Part shown: positions 26,107 through 34,169 of the stretch, piece by piece
How the letters are laid out: each line of letters starts with the position of its first letter
Position numbering within the stretch: position 1 is the first letter of the stretch
Assembly (NCBI RefSeq): GCF_008086045.1
Contig: NZ_VSEY01000023.1
Coordinates: 62,001 to 126,000 of the forward strand
DNA length: 64,000 bases
Source: Nonomuraea sp. PA05
Lineage (GTDB): Bacteria; Actinomycetota; Actinomycetes; Streptosporangiales; Streptosporangiaceae
Direction of reading: 5' to 3'
Notes under the pieces: generated by a model
Told to the model about the DNA's origin: nothing
What the model saw: the letters and a program-made list of their open reading frames with translations, nothing else
Databases searched by the model: none
Made by a program: the position numbers and the translations under genes

Positions 26107-26526
26107 ATGTCTCCGTCCTCGGCGCATGAACCCGCGCCCGGCGTCGCGCGCCTGGTGGTCCGCGTCGAGCTCAGCCGCTCCGACGCGCTGGCGCTGGCGA
26201 TGTTGCTCCGCGCCGCCCACCCCCTCAGCCGGTCCGCCGCCGGTTCGCGGACCGGCCCTCTGGCGGTGCTGCCGGACCTGACGCCTGGCCAAGGCTTCCT
26301 GGACACCTACGGCGCCGCCCGCCACATCGGCATCGCCGCCAGCACCATCAGGTCGTGGACGGCACGCGGCGGCCCCAAGCATCACCCGTTCCCCATGCCC
26401 TCGCTACGGCACCAGCGGCGCAACTACTGGCAGGTGCCGGTCATCGAACGATGGCGTCTGGAAGAGGAGAACCTGGAGCGCGCCAACCGTCAGGCCCGCC
26501 GTCAGAAGCACCCGCGACCTGCCTGA
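26107..26526 (+). CDS. Helix-turn-helix (MerR/excisionase-like) hypothetical protein
   Basis: Up to 139 residues from the ATG at 26107; a GTG at 26002 and a TTG at 25954 are possible longer starts, and none has a good ribosome-binding site. The C-terminal half contains a winged-helix-like motif: LDTYGAARHIGIAASTIRSWTARG followed by HPFPMPSLRHQRRNYWQ. It ends in a charged Arg/Glu helix. The DTYGAA...AASTIRSW pattern resembles excisionase and MerR-type DNA-binding proteins. No integrase or mobile element lies nearby. The target is unknown, and it converges on the gas-vesicle operon. Confidence 0.55.
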   Translation: MSPSSAHEPAPGVARLVVRVELSRSDALALAMLLRAAHPLSRSAAGSRTGPLAVLPDLTPGQGFLDTYGAARHIGIAASTIRSWTARGGPKHHPFPMPSLRHQRRNYWQVPVIERWRLEEENLERANRQARRQKHPRPA

Positions 26527-26552
26527 CTTCGACTGCGAGCCGGAGATGGGGG

Positions 26553-26864
26553 TCACTGCGTGGGCAGGAGCGTCCCGAGGGGGCCGAGGTCGAGGTTGAG
26601 GTCCTCGGGGGTGAGGTCGAAACGCTCGCGCAGGTCGGCCATCGCGTCCTCCAGGCGCATCAGGGTGACGCCGAGCACCTCGACCTGCTCGTCCGTCAGG
26701 TTGCCCTGCTCCATCCGGCGGACGCACTGGCGCTCCACGAGCTGCCGGATCAGCTCGACGAGGGTGAGCACGAGACGGGACAGGTCACGTTCGACCGTGT
26801 CGGGGTCGGCCTCGATGCGCCAGCGCGGGCTGTCCACCCGCAGGCCCTCTCCCTGATCGTCCAC
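26553..26864 (-). CDS. gvpK: Gas vesicle protein GvpK
   Basis: A 103-residue acidic helical protein matching GvpK (SPRWRIEADPDTVERDLSRLVLTLVELIRQLVERQCVRRME, then LMRLEDAMADLRERF). It is an accessory factor needed for gas vesicle assembly. The GTG start at 26864 sits immediately after the gvpS stop. It is the last gene of the operon. Confidence 0.9.
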   Translation of the reverse strand: MDDQGEGLRVDSPRWRIEADPDTVERDLSRLVLTLVELIRQLVERQCVRRMEQGNLTDEQVEVLGVTLMRLEDAMADLRERFDLTPEDLNLDLGPLGTLLPTQ

Positions 26865-27059
26865 CTACAGGATCCCTCCGTACTCGTCCACCGACGCGAG
26901 CACGGTGCGCAGCGAGATGTGCACGAGGTCGATGTCGGCGATCGACAGCACCAGGTCGCCGGTGATCACGACGCCGCCCGCGAGGAGCCGGTCGAGGAGG
27001 TCCACGAGGGCGACGCGTTCGGGCGGGAGGTCCTCGTAGACCGCCGGGTCGCGCATCAT
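26865..27059 (-). CDS. gvpS: GvpA-family protein (GvpS/GvpJ type)
   Basis: A 64-residue protein of the GvpA/J/M superfamily, with the conserved core ERVALVDLLDRLLAGGVVITGDLVLSIADIDLVHISLRTVLASV. The position between gvpL and gvpK equals that of gvpS in Streptomyces-type clusters. Such minor shell-type proteins act in nucleation or assembly. The ATG overlaps the gvpL stop (ATGA). Confidence 0.85.
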   Translation of the reverse strand: MMRDPAVYEDLPPERVALVDLLDRLLAGGVVITGDLVLSIADIDLVHISLRTVLASVDEYGGIL

Positions 27060-27919
27060 GACCGCTCCATGACCGTGAACGAGTACGGCGCCCAGGGTCC
27101 GGTGAGCCTGATCTCCACGCCGTCGCCGCCGAGCCGGCCGGCCAGGGTGGTGAACTCCTCGGCTCTGGACTCGTCCACCAGGTAGGCGCCGTTCAGCAGC
27201 ATCACGTCGGTGCGGCCGGACAGGCGCGGGTCCTGGGGGCGGTGGCGGCGGCCTGCGGCGGCGAGCGCGGTCAGGGCGCGGTGGATGTGGTCGGCGCGCT
27301 GGAGTGCCTGCCTGCGTGCCTGTTCCCGGCCACGGAGGGTGGCGCGGCGGCGTTGGAGGTACGCGGTGCCGGGGCGGGAGGTCTGGCCGTCGCCCGCGCA
27401 CACCCGGCCGCCACCGCCACGCTTCTCCCCCGAAGCCCCCGAAGCCCCCGAAGCCCCCGAAGCCCCCGAAGCCCCGGAGGTCCCGGAGGTCCCGGAGGTC
27501 CCGGCGTCCGAATCCGGCTGTCCGGAGGCGCCCGGCGGGCTGGTGTACGCCTTGACGCCCCACTCCCGCCGCCCCGTCACCTGCGTGAGCACGTCGGCGA
27601 AGGACGCGGCGCGCCGCTCCAGCAGCTCCGCCACCTGGGCGTCGTCCGCGTACACCGTGACGAGCCTGACCGGCGCGGTCGTGGTGGCCGCCGCCACGGC
27701 GTCCACCACGCGGTGGTGCGCGCGGGCCGTCTCGGCGAGCCAGTCCAGGTCCTCCAGGGACCGCCGCAGCGGCTCCTCGCCGAACCGCTCGACGGGCACC
27801 GAGCTGACGTAGGCGACCAGCCCGGCACCGGTGACGGTGCGGACCGGAGCGCCAGCCACCCCCGAGGGGCAGGGCAGGCGGTCGCGGGCGACCGCGTACA
27901 GGTACGTCAGGTCAGTCAT
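27056..27919 (-). CDS. gvpL: Gas vesicle protein GvpL/GvpF type, with repeat insertion
   Basis: About 287 residues. The N-terminal half (LTYLYAVARDRLP, GLVAYVSSVPVERFGEEPL) and the C-terminal half (DVMLLNGAYLVDESRAEEFTTL, VEIRLTGPWAPYSF) match the GvpF/L family, which interacts with GvpA during assembly. Between them is an inserted low-complexity segment of repeated Ser-Gly-Thr and Ser-Gly-Ala triplets, encoded by tandem 9-bp units (27431-27502). The ATG at 27919 overlaps the gvpJ stop by 8 bases. Confidence 0.88.
   Translation of the reverse strand: MTDLTYLYAVARDRLPCPSGVAGAPVRTVTGAGLVAYVSSVPVERFGEEPLRRSLEDLDWLAETARAHHRVVDAVAAATTTAPVRLVTVYADDAQVAELLERRAASFADVLTQVTGRREWGVKAYTSPPGASGQPDSDAGTSGTSGTSGASGASGASGASGASGEKRGGGGRVCAGDGQTSRPGTAYLQRRRATLRGREQARRQALQRADHIHRALTALAAAGRRHRPQDPRLSGRTDVMLLNGAYLVDESRAEEFTTLAGRLGGDGVEIRLTGPWAPYSFTVMERS
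27431..27502. repeat. In-frame 9-bp tandem repeats inside gvpL
   Basis: Five copies of CGAAGCCCC (27431-27475) are followed by three copies of GGAGGTCCC (27476-27502). They encode a Ser-Gly-Ala / Ser-Gly-Thr linker. Because units are 9 bp, copy changes would alter linker length without frameshift. Confidence 0.85.
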
Positions 27920-28256
27920 CGACCTCCTCACCCCCTTCGACGGCGGCCAGGCGGCGGCGCAGGCGGCGGTTCTCGGCCATCAGCTCCCTGTCGCGGTCGC
28001 GGCCCGACAGGTACGGGTCGTGCTCCCACCAGTCGATCCCCAGCTCCCTGGCCGTGTCGACGGAGGCGATGAGCAGCCGCAGCTTGATCGTGAGCAGTTC
28101 GATGTCGAGCAGGTTGACCCGGATGTCCCCGGCGATCACGACGCCCCGGTCGAGCACGCGCTCCAGGATGTCGCCGAGGTTGGCCGGCTCGCGGTTGGCG
28201 GGCCCCGCGCCGTACGTGGGGCGGATGGCGGGGCCCGAGGGCGAGATTCTGTCCAT
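27912..28256 (-). CDS. gvpJ: GvpA-family minor protein GvpJ
   Basis: A 114-residue protein with a GvpA-like core (LGDILERVLDRGVVIAGDIRVNLLDIELLTIKLRLLIASV) and a longer C-terminal helix (RDRELMAENRRLRRRLAAVEG). This matches GvpJ, a minor component proposed to nucleate or cap gas vesicles. It lies between gvpO and gvpL, overlapping gvpL by 8 bases. Confidence 0.88.
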   Translation of the reverse strand: MDRISPSGPAIRPTYGAGPANREPANLGDILERVLDRGVVIAGDIRVNLLDIELLTIKLRLLIASVDTARELGIDWWEHDPYLSGRDRDRELMAENRRLRRRLAAVEGGEEVDD

Positions 28257-28257
28257 G

Positions 28258-28623
28258 TCAGAACGCCTCGCTCGAGTCAGCGTTCGACCGCCGATATCGC
28301 CGTACTCTCCGGTATGACAACAACCTGCCCTCCTGGTCGATCTGGGCCTGATAAACGGCGAGGATGTCGCCGGAGGAGGGAATCCGGCGATCCTCGATGA
28401 CTTCGACGTTGACCAGCCAGCCGTCGTCGGCCGGTTCGACCGAGGTGATGCCCTCGGCCTCCTTCGTGGTCAGCCCGGCGATGTGCCGCATGCCGACCCC
28501 GCCGGCCGTGACGGCGTCCAGCTTCTCGGCGACGGCGCCGCCCGCGCTGGTCTTCTCCGCGGCGGCGCCGTCCTTGCCTGCCACGCTCGTCTGCTCGGCG
28601 ACGGCGCTGTCCTTGCCGGTCAC
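28258..28623 (-). CDS. gvpO: Gas vesicle protein GvpO
   Basis: About 121 residues. An Ala/Glu/Lys-rich N-terminal ~45 residues precedes the GvpO domain: TTKEAEGITSVEPADDGWLVNVEVIEDRRIP, then DILAVYQAQIDQEGRLLSYRRVRRYRR. GvpO is required for vesicle formation in haloarchaea and occurs in actinobacterial clusters. I chose the GTG at 28623 because GGGAGG is 5 bases upstream; the GTG at 28629 overlaps the gvpG stop. One base separates its stop from gvpJ. Confidence 0.88.
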   Translation of the reverse strand: MTGKDSAVAEQTSVAGKDGAAAEKTSAGGAVAEKLDAVTAGGVGMRHIAGLTTKEAEGITSVEPADDGWLVNVEVIEDRRIPSSGDILAVYQAQIDQEGRLLSYRRVRRYRRSNADSSEAF

Positions 28624-28625
28624 GC

Positions 28626-28850
28626 TCACCTCCCGGTCGCCAGCCGCAGGACGCGCTCGACCGCTTGGCGCTCCTCCTCCTCGGTGATCTGGCCGGCCGC
28701 TCTCGCCGCCTCGATCTCCTCCAGCCGCCTGCGTACCGCGGCGGGATTGCGCAGCTCCCTGTCGGCTTGGTCCTGGATCATCTCGGCGAGCCGGACGAGC
28801 CCTTTTACCGGCAACATCGGCCAGGTGAAAATGCCGCTTACCAGGCCCAC
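28626..28850 (-). CDS. gvpG: Gas vesicle protein GvpG
   Basis: A 74-residue protein matching GvpG: a short hydrophobic N-terminus (GLVSGIFTWPMLPVKGLVRLAEMI) and a charged coiled-coil (RRRLEEIEAARAAGQITEEEERQAVERVL). It is an accessory protein in gas vesicle assembly. The GTG at 28850 follows GGGAGG by 9 bases and lies 14 bases after the gvpF stop. Confidence 0.88.
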   Translation of the reverse strand: MGLVSGIFTWPMLPVKGLVRLAEMIQDQADRELRNPAAVRRRLEEIEAARAAGQITEEEERQAVERVLRLATGR

Positions 28851-28864
28851 GGGCGTCCACCTCC

Positions 28865-29668
28865 CTAACCCTGGGCGATGACGAAGTCGTAGGGCGCCAT
28901 CGGCCCGAGCAGCCGCATGTCCACGCGGCCCGCCCAGCGTTCGCCGAACTCCTTCATCGCCTTCTCCAGGTTCTTCTGGCCGTCGCTCTTGGCCAGCAGG
29001 GCCACGTGCACCGCGTCCCACTCGTGGGTGGGGTCGCGCAGGGACGCCTGCATGTAGTGGCCGGACAGCCCGTCGATGAGCATCTGGGTGTCCATGGCGC
29101 GCTTGGCCTCGACGGAGGCGGTGATGATCTCGCCGAGCCGGATCCGCTCGTTGCGGGTGGCGTCCTCCGGCTTGCCCTTGATGGCCTCGCGCAGGGCCTG
29201 GGCCTCGGGGCTCTCGGCGAGGATCTCGGCCAGTACGGCCCGCTCGTCGTAGCGGCCCTTGACGACGAACTCGCTGTGGCCCTTGATCTGGTCGAGCGCG
29301 GAGGCGAAGTCGTCGTGGTACGGCGTGAGCAGCTCCTCCACGACGGCGTCGTCGCTGGCCAGCACGCCGCCGAAGCGGAACGGCAGCACCGGCCCCTTGG
29401 CGGCGACGGCGTCGAGCAGGCCCTCGTGTGCCAGGAAGTCCCCCGGCCTGCCCAGGGGCTGGTCCACGTTGACGTCGCTGACGAGTGCCGCGATCCCGTC
29501 GTGTTCGATGACCTTGACCTTGCCTGCCGGGTCGCCCAGCCCTTGCACGTCGGCGGGCACCTTGGTGCCGGAGGGCACGATGCCGTAGACGTAGCAGCCC
29601 AGGTTCTGGCTCTGACGAGTGGCCTGTTTGGGCACGGAGGCGCCGGATACCTTGGTTGAGCGTCCCAT
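28865..29668 (-). CDS. gvpF: Gas vesicle protein GvpF
   Basis: A 267-residue GvpF/L-family protein. After a basic ~20-residue lead it reads CYVYGIVPSGTKVP, GIAALVSDVNVDQPLG, VLPFRFGGVLASDDAV, a central helical part (ERIRLGEIITASVEAKRA), and a C-terminal MRLLGPMAPYDFV. GvpF binds GvpA and is needed early in assembly. It starts 4 bases after gvpA, so the two are tightly coupled. Confidence 0.9.
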   Translation of the reverse strand: MGRSTKVSGASVPKQATRQSQNLGCYVYGIVPSGTKVPADVQGLGDPAGKVKVIEHDGIAALVSDVNVDQPLGRPGDFLAHEGLLDAVAAKGPVLPFRFGGVLASDDAVVEELLTPYHDDFASALDQIKGHSEFVVKGRYDERAVLAEILAESPEAQALREAIKGKPEDATRNERIRLGEIITASVEAKRAMDTQMLIDGLSGHYMQASLRDPTHEWDAVHVALLAKSDGQKNLEKAMKEFGERWAGRVDMRLLGPMAPYDFVIAQG

Positions 29669-29672
29669 GTGC

Positions 29673-30143
29673 TTAGTCTTCCTCTCGCTTCGGCCGGATC
29701 TTTCTGCGCGGCGGGCCGGTGGGCTCCCGTTCCACGGACACCTCGGGCTCGTCCTCCATGGCGGCCTCGGCGGCGGGGTCGCTCGTCTTGCCGGTGAGCT
29801 CCTGCAGCGTGTCGCCGGCCGCCTCCACCACGCCCTGGATGACTTCCTTGGTCTTGTCCTGGCTCGGCACGCCCTTGGCCTCGCTGATGACCTCGGGCAG
29901 GCCCTTCTCGCTCTTGGCCATGTCCAGCCGGTTGGCGGCCTCGGCGAAACGCAGGTAGGTGTCGACGCTGGCGATGACGACGCGCGTGTCGATGGTCAGG
30001 ATCTCGATCCCGACGAGTGACACCCGGACGTAGGCGTCGATCACCAGGCCCCTGTCGAGGATGGTGTCGATGACGTCGGCCAAGCCCGTGGGGCCGTGAC
30101 CGCCCATTTGTCCGGCTGACGCCGGTTGCACAGACGTAGTCAT
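29673..30143 (-). CDS. gvpA: Major gas vesicle structural protein GvpA with C-terminal extension
   Basis: Residues about 20-70 are the GvpA core ([41 protein letters not shown]) that forms the vesicle ribs. The protein is 156 residues, about twice the ~70 of a typical cyanobacterial GvpA. The extra C-terminal part is charged (lysine- and glutamate-rich) and ends in a basic stretch [13 protein letters not shown]. Long tails occur in actinobacterial GvpA-like proteins. It is the first gene of the operon. Its ribosome-binding site lies in a leader hairpin. Confidence 0.9.
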   Translation of the reverse strand: MTTSVQPASAGQMGGHGPTGLADVIDTILDRGLVIDAYVRVSLVGIEILTIDTRVVIASVDTYLRFAEAANRLDMAKSEKGLPEVISEAKGVPSQDKTKEVIQGVVEAAGDTLQELTGKTSDPAAEAAMEDEPEVSVEREPTGPPRRKIRPKREED

Positions 30144-30201
30144 GTGGTTTCCCCCTTGCTCCCCGCGAGCCTGCCCGCGAAAAAGGGACGGGGAACCACA
30201 T
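30141..30201 (-). promoter_or_regulatory. Leader hairpin covering the gvpA ribosome-binding site and start codon
   Basis: On the transcribed strand, ATGTGGTTCCCC (30201-30190) pairs with GGGG-A-AACCACAT (30154-30142), with one bulged A. Between them a second stem forms, CGCGGGC with GCUCGCG (one G-U pair). The outer stem includes the AAGGGGG Shine-Dalgarno tract and the first two bases of the gvpA ATG. That is the arrangement of a translation-blocking leader. This was paired by eye; no energy was computed. Confidence 0.5.
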
Positions 30202-30298
30202 ACGACGTAAAAACCGGCAGATTTGACAGACAGTGCGCTTATGGTCGATTACTCGCCGCAAACTTGGTGCCGCCGGGGGTTTGCCGCCGGGGTCTGGA

Positions 30299-31303
30299 TC
30301 AGGTGCTGGCGCGGACCGCCAGCAGTGGCGTCAGGAGGGTGGAGTCGGGCACCGTACGCCCCTCCAGTTTCTCCATCACCAGGCGGACCGCCTCCCTGCC
30401 CACCTCCTCCGCCGGGATCAGCACGGACGTCAGCGGCGGCCCTGCCCGCTCGGCCACGTCGTCCGGGCAGATCGCCACCACGGCCACGTCGTGCGGCACC
30501 CTCCGGCCGAGCTGGCGCAACGCGGCCAGGACGTGGCTCACCGCGGCCTCGTTGTGCACCACCAGGCCGGACAGTCCCGGCCGGTCGAGGAACAGGTCGC
30601 GAACCGTCTCGTACACCTCGTCGAACGTCTCCTCGCACGGCAGCGCGACGCCCTTGAGCCCGTGGTCGTCCAGCGCCTCCACGAACCCCTCCCTGGTACG
30701 GGTGGCGAAGCCGGTGCCCCGGTCGTACACCACGGAAGGCGCCCCGAGCAGCGCGATCTCCTCGTGCCCCCGTTCGGCCAGGTGCTCCACGCACCGCGCA
30801 CCCGCGGCGGCGAAGTCGAGGTCCACGCAGGTCAGCCCGGCGGGCTCGGCGGGGAAGCCGATGAGCACGCTCGGCTCTGGCAGCTCGCGCAGCAGCGGCA
30901 CCCTGCGGTCGTCCAGCTCCACGTCCATCAGCACCAGCGCGTCCACCAGCGCGCTCGCGGCCACCCGGCGGATGCCCTGCGTGCCCTCGTCGGCGGTCAG
31001 CAGCAGCACGTCGTGGTCGAAGCGGCGGGCGGCCGTGACGACCGCGCTGGCGAAGCGCATCAGGACGGGCACGTGCATGCCGGCGCGCAGCGGCAGCACC
31101 AGCGCGATCACGTTCGAGCGCTTGCTGGCCAGGGCGCGGGCGCCGGCGTTGGGGTGGTAGCCGAGCGCGCTGATGCTGTCGAGCACGCGCCGCCTGGTGT
31201 CCGCCGAGATCGTCCGCTTGCCGCTGAGCACGTACGAGACCGTGCTCACGGCCACGCCCGCGTGCTTGGCGACCTGGGCGATCGTGACCGTGCGCCCGCT
31301 CAA
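30299..31303 (-). CDS. LacI-family transcriptional repressor
   Basis: About 334 residues. The N-terminal LacI helix-turn-helix (TIAQVAKHAGVAVSTVSYVLSGKRTIS) and hinge helix (GARALAS) are intact. A periplasmic-binding-protein-like sugar domain follows (VIALVLPLRAGMHVPVL, VDALVLMDVELDD, RGTGFATRTREGFVEAL). The only start fitting the family is a TTG at 31303 that overlaps the stop of the upstream GH3 gene (TTGA). It lies downstream of the GH3 gene and probably represses it through the palindrome at 34084-34099. The likely inducer is an oligosaccharide or its product. Confidence 0.85.
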   Translation of the reverse strand: MSGRTVTIAQVAKHAGVAVSTVSYVLSGKRTISADTRRRVLDSISALGYHPNAGARALASKRSNVIALVLPLRAGMHVPVLMRFASAVVTAARRFDHDVLLLTADEGTQGIRRVAASALVDALVLMDVELDDRRVPLLRELPEPSVLIGFPAEPAGLTCVDLDFAAAGARCVEHLAERGHEEIALLGAPSVVYDRGTGFATRTREGFVEALDDHGLKGVALPCEETFDEVYETVRDLFLDRPGLSGLVVHNEAAVSHVLAALRQLGRRVPHDVAVVAICPDDVAERAGPPLTSVLIPAEEVGREAVRLVMEKLEGRTVPDSTLLTPLLAVRAST

Positions 31304-34065
31304 GCCCCGGCCCCGAACTCGGCGCCCGTCAGGGTCACGCCCTCGTTCTCGAACACCACGTAGAGATCGTGCACCCCGTCCACGCCCGAGAGCGATGCTG
31401 TGACGGCGTGATAGTCGTACCGCTCGGTGCGCGGCACCGGGAACGCGGCCACCGGCCGGCCGTAGAGCGGGTCGCCGAGCCGGATCGTGATCATGCCGCC
31501 CTCTGTGCTGCCCGCCGTCGCCGCGCAGGTCGTCGCGCCGGTCAGGTCCACCTGACGGAACAGGATCCAGGCGCCCTCCGCCTCGGAGCGCACGGCGTCG
31601 CCGTCCTGCCTGGTCTCGTCCACGAACGTGATCGCGTCGTACTCGTCGTGGTCCGCCGCGCGCAGCAGCCCCGACTGGGGCGGGATGACCTCGCCCTCGA
31701 TCTCGAAGCGGGCGCTCAGTCGCAGGTCGGTGGCGCTGCGGCCGACCATGAGCTGGTGCGGCGCGCGCTCCACGACGAACCTGCCCCTGGTGACGTCCCA
31801 GAACGCCAGGTCCGCGACCGGCAGGCGGAGCGCGACCGTGCGGCTCTCGCCCGGCTCCAGGCGCACCTTCTCGAACCCGCGCAGGCGGCGCAGCGGCTGC
31901 TTGACCCGCGAGCGCTGCTGGTGGGTGTAGAACTGGACGACCTCGACGCCGGGCCTGGCGCCCGTGTTCGTGACCGTGACTTCGGCCTCCAGCACGTCGC
32001 CGGCCGTCCGGACGCGCAGGTCCGCGTAGCCGAACGTGGTGTAGCTGAGGCCGTGGCCGAAGGGGTGCTGGGGGACGCCGCGGAAGTACTGGTAGGTGGC
32101 GTCGGAGGCGATGATGTCGTAGTCGAGCAGGTCGGGCAGCTCCTGCTCGGAGCGGTACCAGGTCTGGGTGAGGCGGCCCTCCGGGTCGGCGTCGCCGAAG
32201 AGCACCTCGGCCAGGGCGTGGCCGTACTCCTGGCCGCCGTGCGCCGACCAGAGCACCGCGGGCAGCTCGCCCTCGGTCCAGGTGAGCGGGTAGCCGCTGG
32301 TGATGACCATGACGGTACGCGGGTTCGCCTTGCGCACGGCGCGGACCACGGCGTCCTGTGCGGAGGCCAGGGCTAGCGTCATGCGGTCCTCGGTCTCGCG
32401 GCCGTTGACGAGAGGGTGGTCGCCGACCACCACGACCGCCACGTCGGCCTCGGCGGCCAGGCGGGCGGCCTCGTCGGTGCCGCTCCTGACCACGTCCATG
32501 GCCAGCCAGGCGGCCTGGTCGGCGTCGTCCACCAGGCGCAGCACCCCGTCGTCGGCCACGCCGACGTAGCAGCCGGTGGAGATGTGGCGCAGGGCGAGCG
32601 TGCCGCGCGGGCGCTCCTCCGTGCGGAACGTCTGGCGCACCTCCCACCCGTTCGGCCCCGGCTGGTCGTTGACCAGGGTCGTGCCGTCCACCGACACGAA
32701 CCGGCCCGTGGTCACGGCACGCAGCGCGTACGCGCCGCCGCCCCAGTCGAACAGGTCGAACAGCCCCGGCTCCGCGGCCCCCGCGCGCAGCGGCCCGCCC
32801 GCGGGGTCGGCGGTGACGTGCCCCGCGTCGGCGGTCAGCGTCACCCGGTCCACGGCCTCGCAGAACGTCGTCTCGCAGCGCTCGGACAGGCCCGCGCGGG
32901 CGGTCACCGCGTACGGCAGGGTGCCGCTGTACCAGTCCTCCATCAGCGCGTCGCCGAGCTGCCCGATCACGGCGAGCCTGGTCACGTCGCGCAGCGGCAG
33001 CAGCCCGTCGTTCTCCAGCAGCACGAACGAGCGCCGCGCCGCCTCCCTGGCCAGCGCCTGGTGCTCGGGGCAGTTGACCACGTTGTCGTTGATGTCGTCG
33101 TACGGCGTCGCCGGGTCGAACTCGCCCAGCCGGAACCGGATCGACAGCGCGTGCCGTACGGCGGCGTCCACGTCCGCCTCGGCCAGCAGCCCCTGCGCGA
33201 GCGCGTCGCGCAGGTGGCCGAGGGTGGCCTCGGTGCGGTCGTCGTCCTGGGTGAAGCTGTCGAGCCCCGCCTTGACGGCGTGCGCGTACGCCTCGGGCAG
33301 CGTGTCGTGGTAGCCCTGGAGGGCTGTGAGGTTGCCCGGCGCGTACGCGTCGCTGACCACCAGCAGGTCGTCGGGCGCCCAGGCGCGCAGCACCTGCCCG
33401 ATCAGCGGGCTCAGGTGTGCGGGACGGCCGTTGACCAGGTTGTACGACGGCATCACGGCCACCGCCGCGCCCGACTCGATGGGGCCGCGGAAGGCGGGCA
33501 GCTCGTACTCGTGCAGCACCCGGGGCGGCAGGTTGCTGGAGGTCGTGCAGCGGTCGGTCTCGTTGTTGTAGGCCAGGAAGTGCTTGAGCGTCGGGGCGGT
33601 CTTCAGGATTTCGGGAGCGCTCCCACGAAGCCCAGCCGCATAGGCGGTGGCCATGACCGAGGTCAGCCACGGGTCCTCGGAGTACCCCTCCTCGTTGCGT
33701 CCCCACCGGGGGTCGCGCAGCGGGTTGACCACGGGAGCCCACACGTTGAGCCCGGCCCCGGCGGGATCCTTGTGGTGGAAGGCCAGAACCTCGTCACCCG
33801 TCGCCGCGCCGACGCGGCGCACGAGGTCGCGGTCCCAGGTCGAGGCCAGCCCGATGGCCTGCGGGAAGACGGTGGCGGGGCCGAGCCAGGCCAGGCCGTG
33901 CAGCGCTTCGGTGCCGGTGCGGAACGCGCCGAGCCCCAGCCGCTCGACCGGCGCCTGGTACTGGTGCAGCAGGCTCACCTTGTCCTCAAGGGTGAGCCTG
34001 CTCATCAGGTCGTCGATCCGGTCTCTGAGCGGGGCCGCTGGGTCGCGGAAGGGGGGTTGTTGCAT
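31300..34065 (-). CDS. Cytoplasmic GH3 glycosidase (beta-glucosidase-like)
   Basis: About 921 residues with no signal peptide. Order: the N-terminal GH3 barrel (LTLEDKVSLLHQYQ, TGTEALHGLAWLGPATVFPQAIGLASTWD, GRNEEGYSEDPWL), the probable nucleophile Asp in VVSDAYAPGN, the second GH3 domain with an insertion near 360-480, the fibronectin III-like part (HPFGHGLSYTTFGY), and a C-terminal CBM6-like domain ending FEFGAGA-like (TGAEFGAGA). It probably hydrolyses beta-glucosides or beta-xylosides released from imported oligosaccharides. ATG at 34065 follows GAGGG by 6 bases. It is a paralogue of the secreted GH3 at 49264-52146. Confidence 0.88.
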   Translation of the reverse strand: MQQPPFRDPAAPLRDRIDDLMSRLTLEDKVSLLHQYQAPVERLGLGAFRTGTEALHGLAWLGPATVFPQAIGLASTWDRDLVRRVGAATGDEVLAFHHKDPAGAGLNVWAPVVNPLRDPRWGRNEEGYSEDPWLTSVMATAYAAGLRGSAPEILKTAPTLKHFLAYNNETDRCTTSSNLPPRVLHEYELPAFRGPIESGAAVAVMPSYNLVNGRPAHLSPLIGQVLRAWAPDDLLVVSDAYAPGNLTALQGYHDTLPEAYAHAVKAGLDSFTQDDDRTEATLGHLRDALAQGLLAEADVDAAVRHALSIRFRLGEFDPATPYDDINDNVVNCPEHQALAREAARRSFVLLENDGLLPLRDVTRLAVIGQLGDALMEDWYSGTLPYAVTARAGLSERCETTFCEAVDRVTLTADAGHVTADPAGGPLRAGAAEPGLFDLFDWGGGAYALRAVTTGRFVSVDGTTLVNDQPGPNGWEVRQTFRTEERPRGTLALRHISTGCYVGVADDGVLRLVDDADQAAWLAMDVVRSGTDEAARLAAEADVAVVVVGDHPLVNGRETEDRMTLALASAQDAVVRAVRKANPRTVMVITSGYPLTWTEGELPAVLWSAHGGQEYGHALAEVLFGDADPEGRLTQTWYRSEQELPDLLDYDIIASDATYQYFRGVPQHPFGHGLSYTTFGYADLRVRTAGDVLEAEVTVTNTGARPGVEVVQFYTHQQRSRVKQPLRRLRGFEKVRLEPGESRTVALRLPVADLAFWDVTRGRFVVERAPHQLMVGRSATDLRLSARFEIEGEVIPPQSGLLRAADHDEYDAITFVDETRQDGDAVRSEAEGAWILFRQVDLTGATTCAATAGSTEGGMITIRLGDPLYGRPVAAFPVPRTERYDYHAVTASLSGVDGVHDLYVVFENEGVTLTGAEFGAGA
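33613..33624. promoter_or_regulatory. CebR-type box inside the GH3 coding sequence
   Basis: The 12-bp palindrome GGGAGCGCTCCC, with flanks CGGGAGCGCTCCCA, matches 13 of 14 bases of the published actinobacterial CebR operator TGGGAGCGCTCCCA. It lies about 440 bases inside the gene. Function is unproven; it encodes Gly-Ser-Ala-Pro. Confidence 0.4.
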
Positions 34066-34083
34066 GATCATCCCTCTGAGAGT

Positions 34084-34099
34084 GTCGAAGCGCTTCGAC
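34084..34099. promoter_or_regulatory. Probable LacI-family operator
   Basis: A perfect 16-bp palindrome centred on CG, GTCGAAGCGCTTCGAC, lies 18 bases upstream of the GH3 start. Central-CG palindromes of this length are the usual target of LacI-family repressors, and such a gene directly follows the GH3 gene. Confidence 0.65.
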
Positions 34100-34169
34100 G
34101 ACCGGCCTGGGGAAGTTACGCGGACATTTCGATGGATTGACTGAAGGGTGCACGTCCGCGTGACCAAGG

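Noticed and set aside
27431-27502. CRISPR-like array
   Set aside because: Units are 9 bp, contiguous and in frame within gvpL. The same holds for the repeats in the HEAT gene and the GH74 linker.
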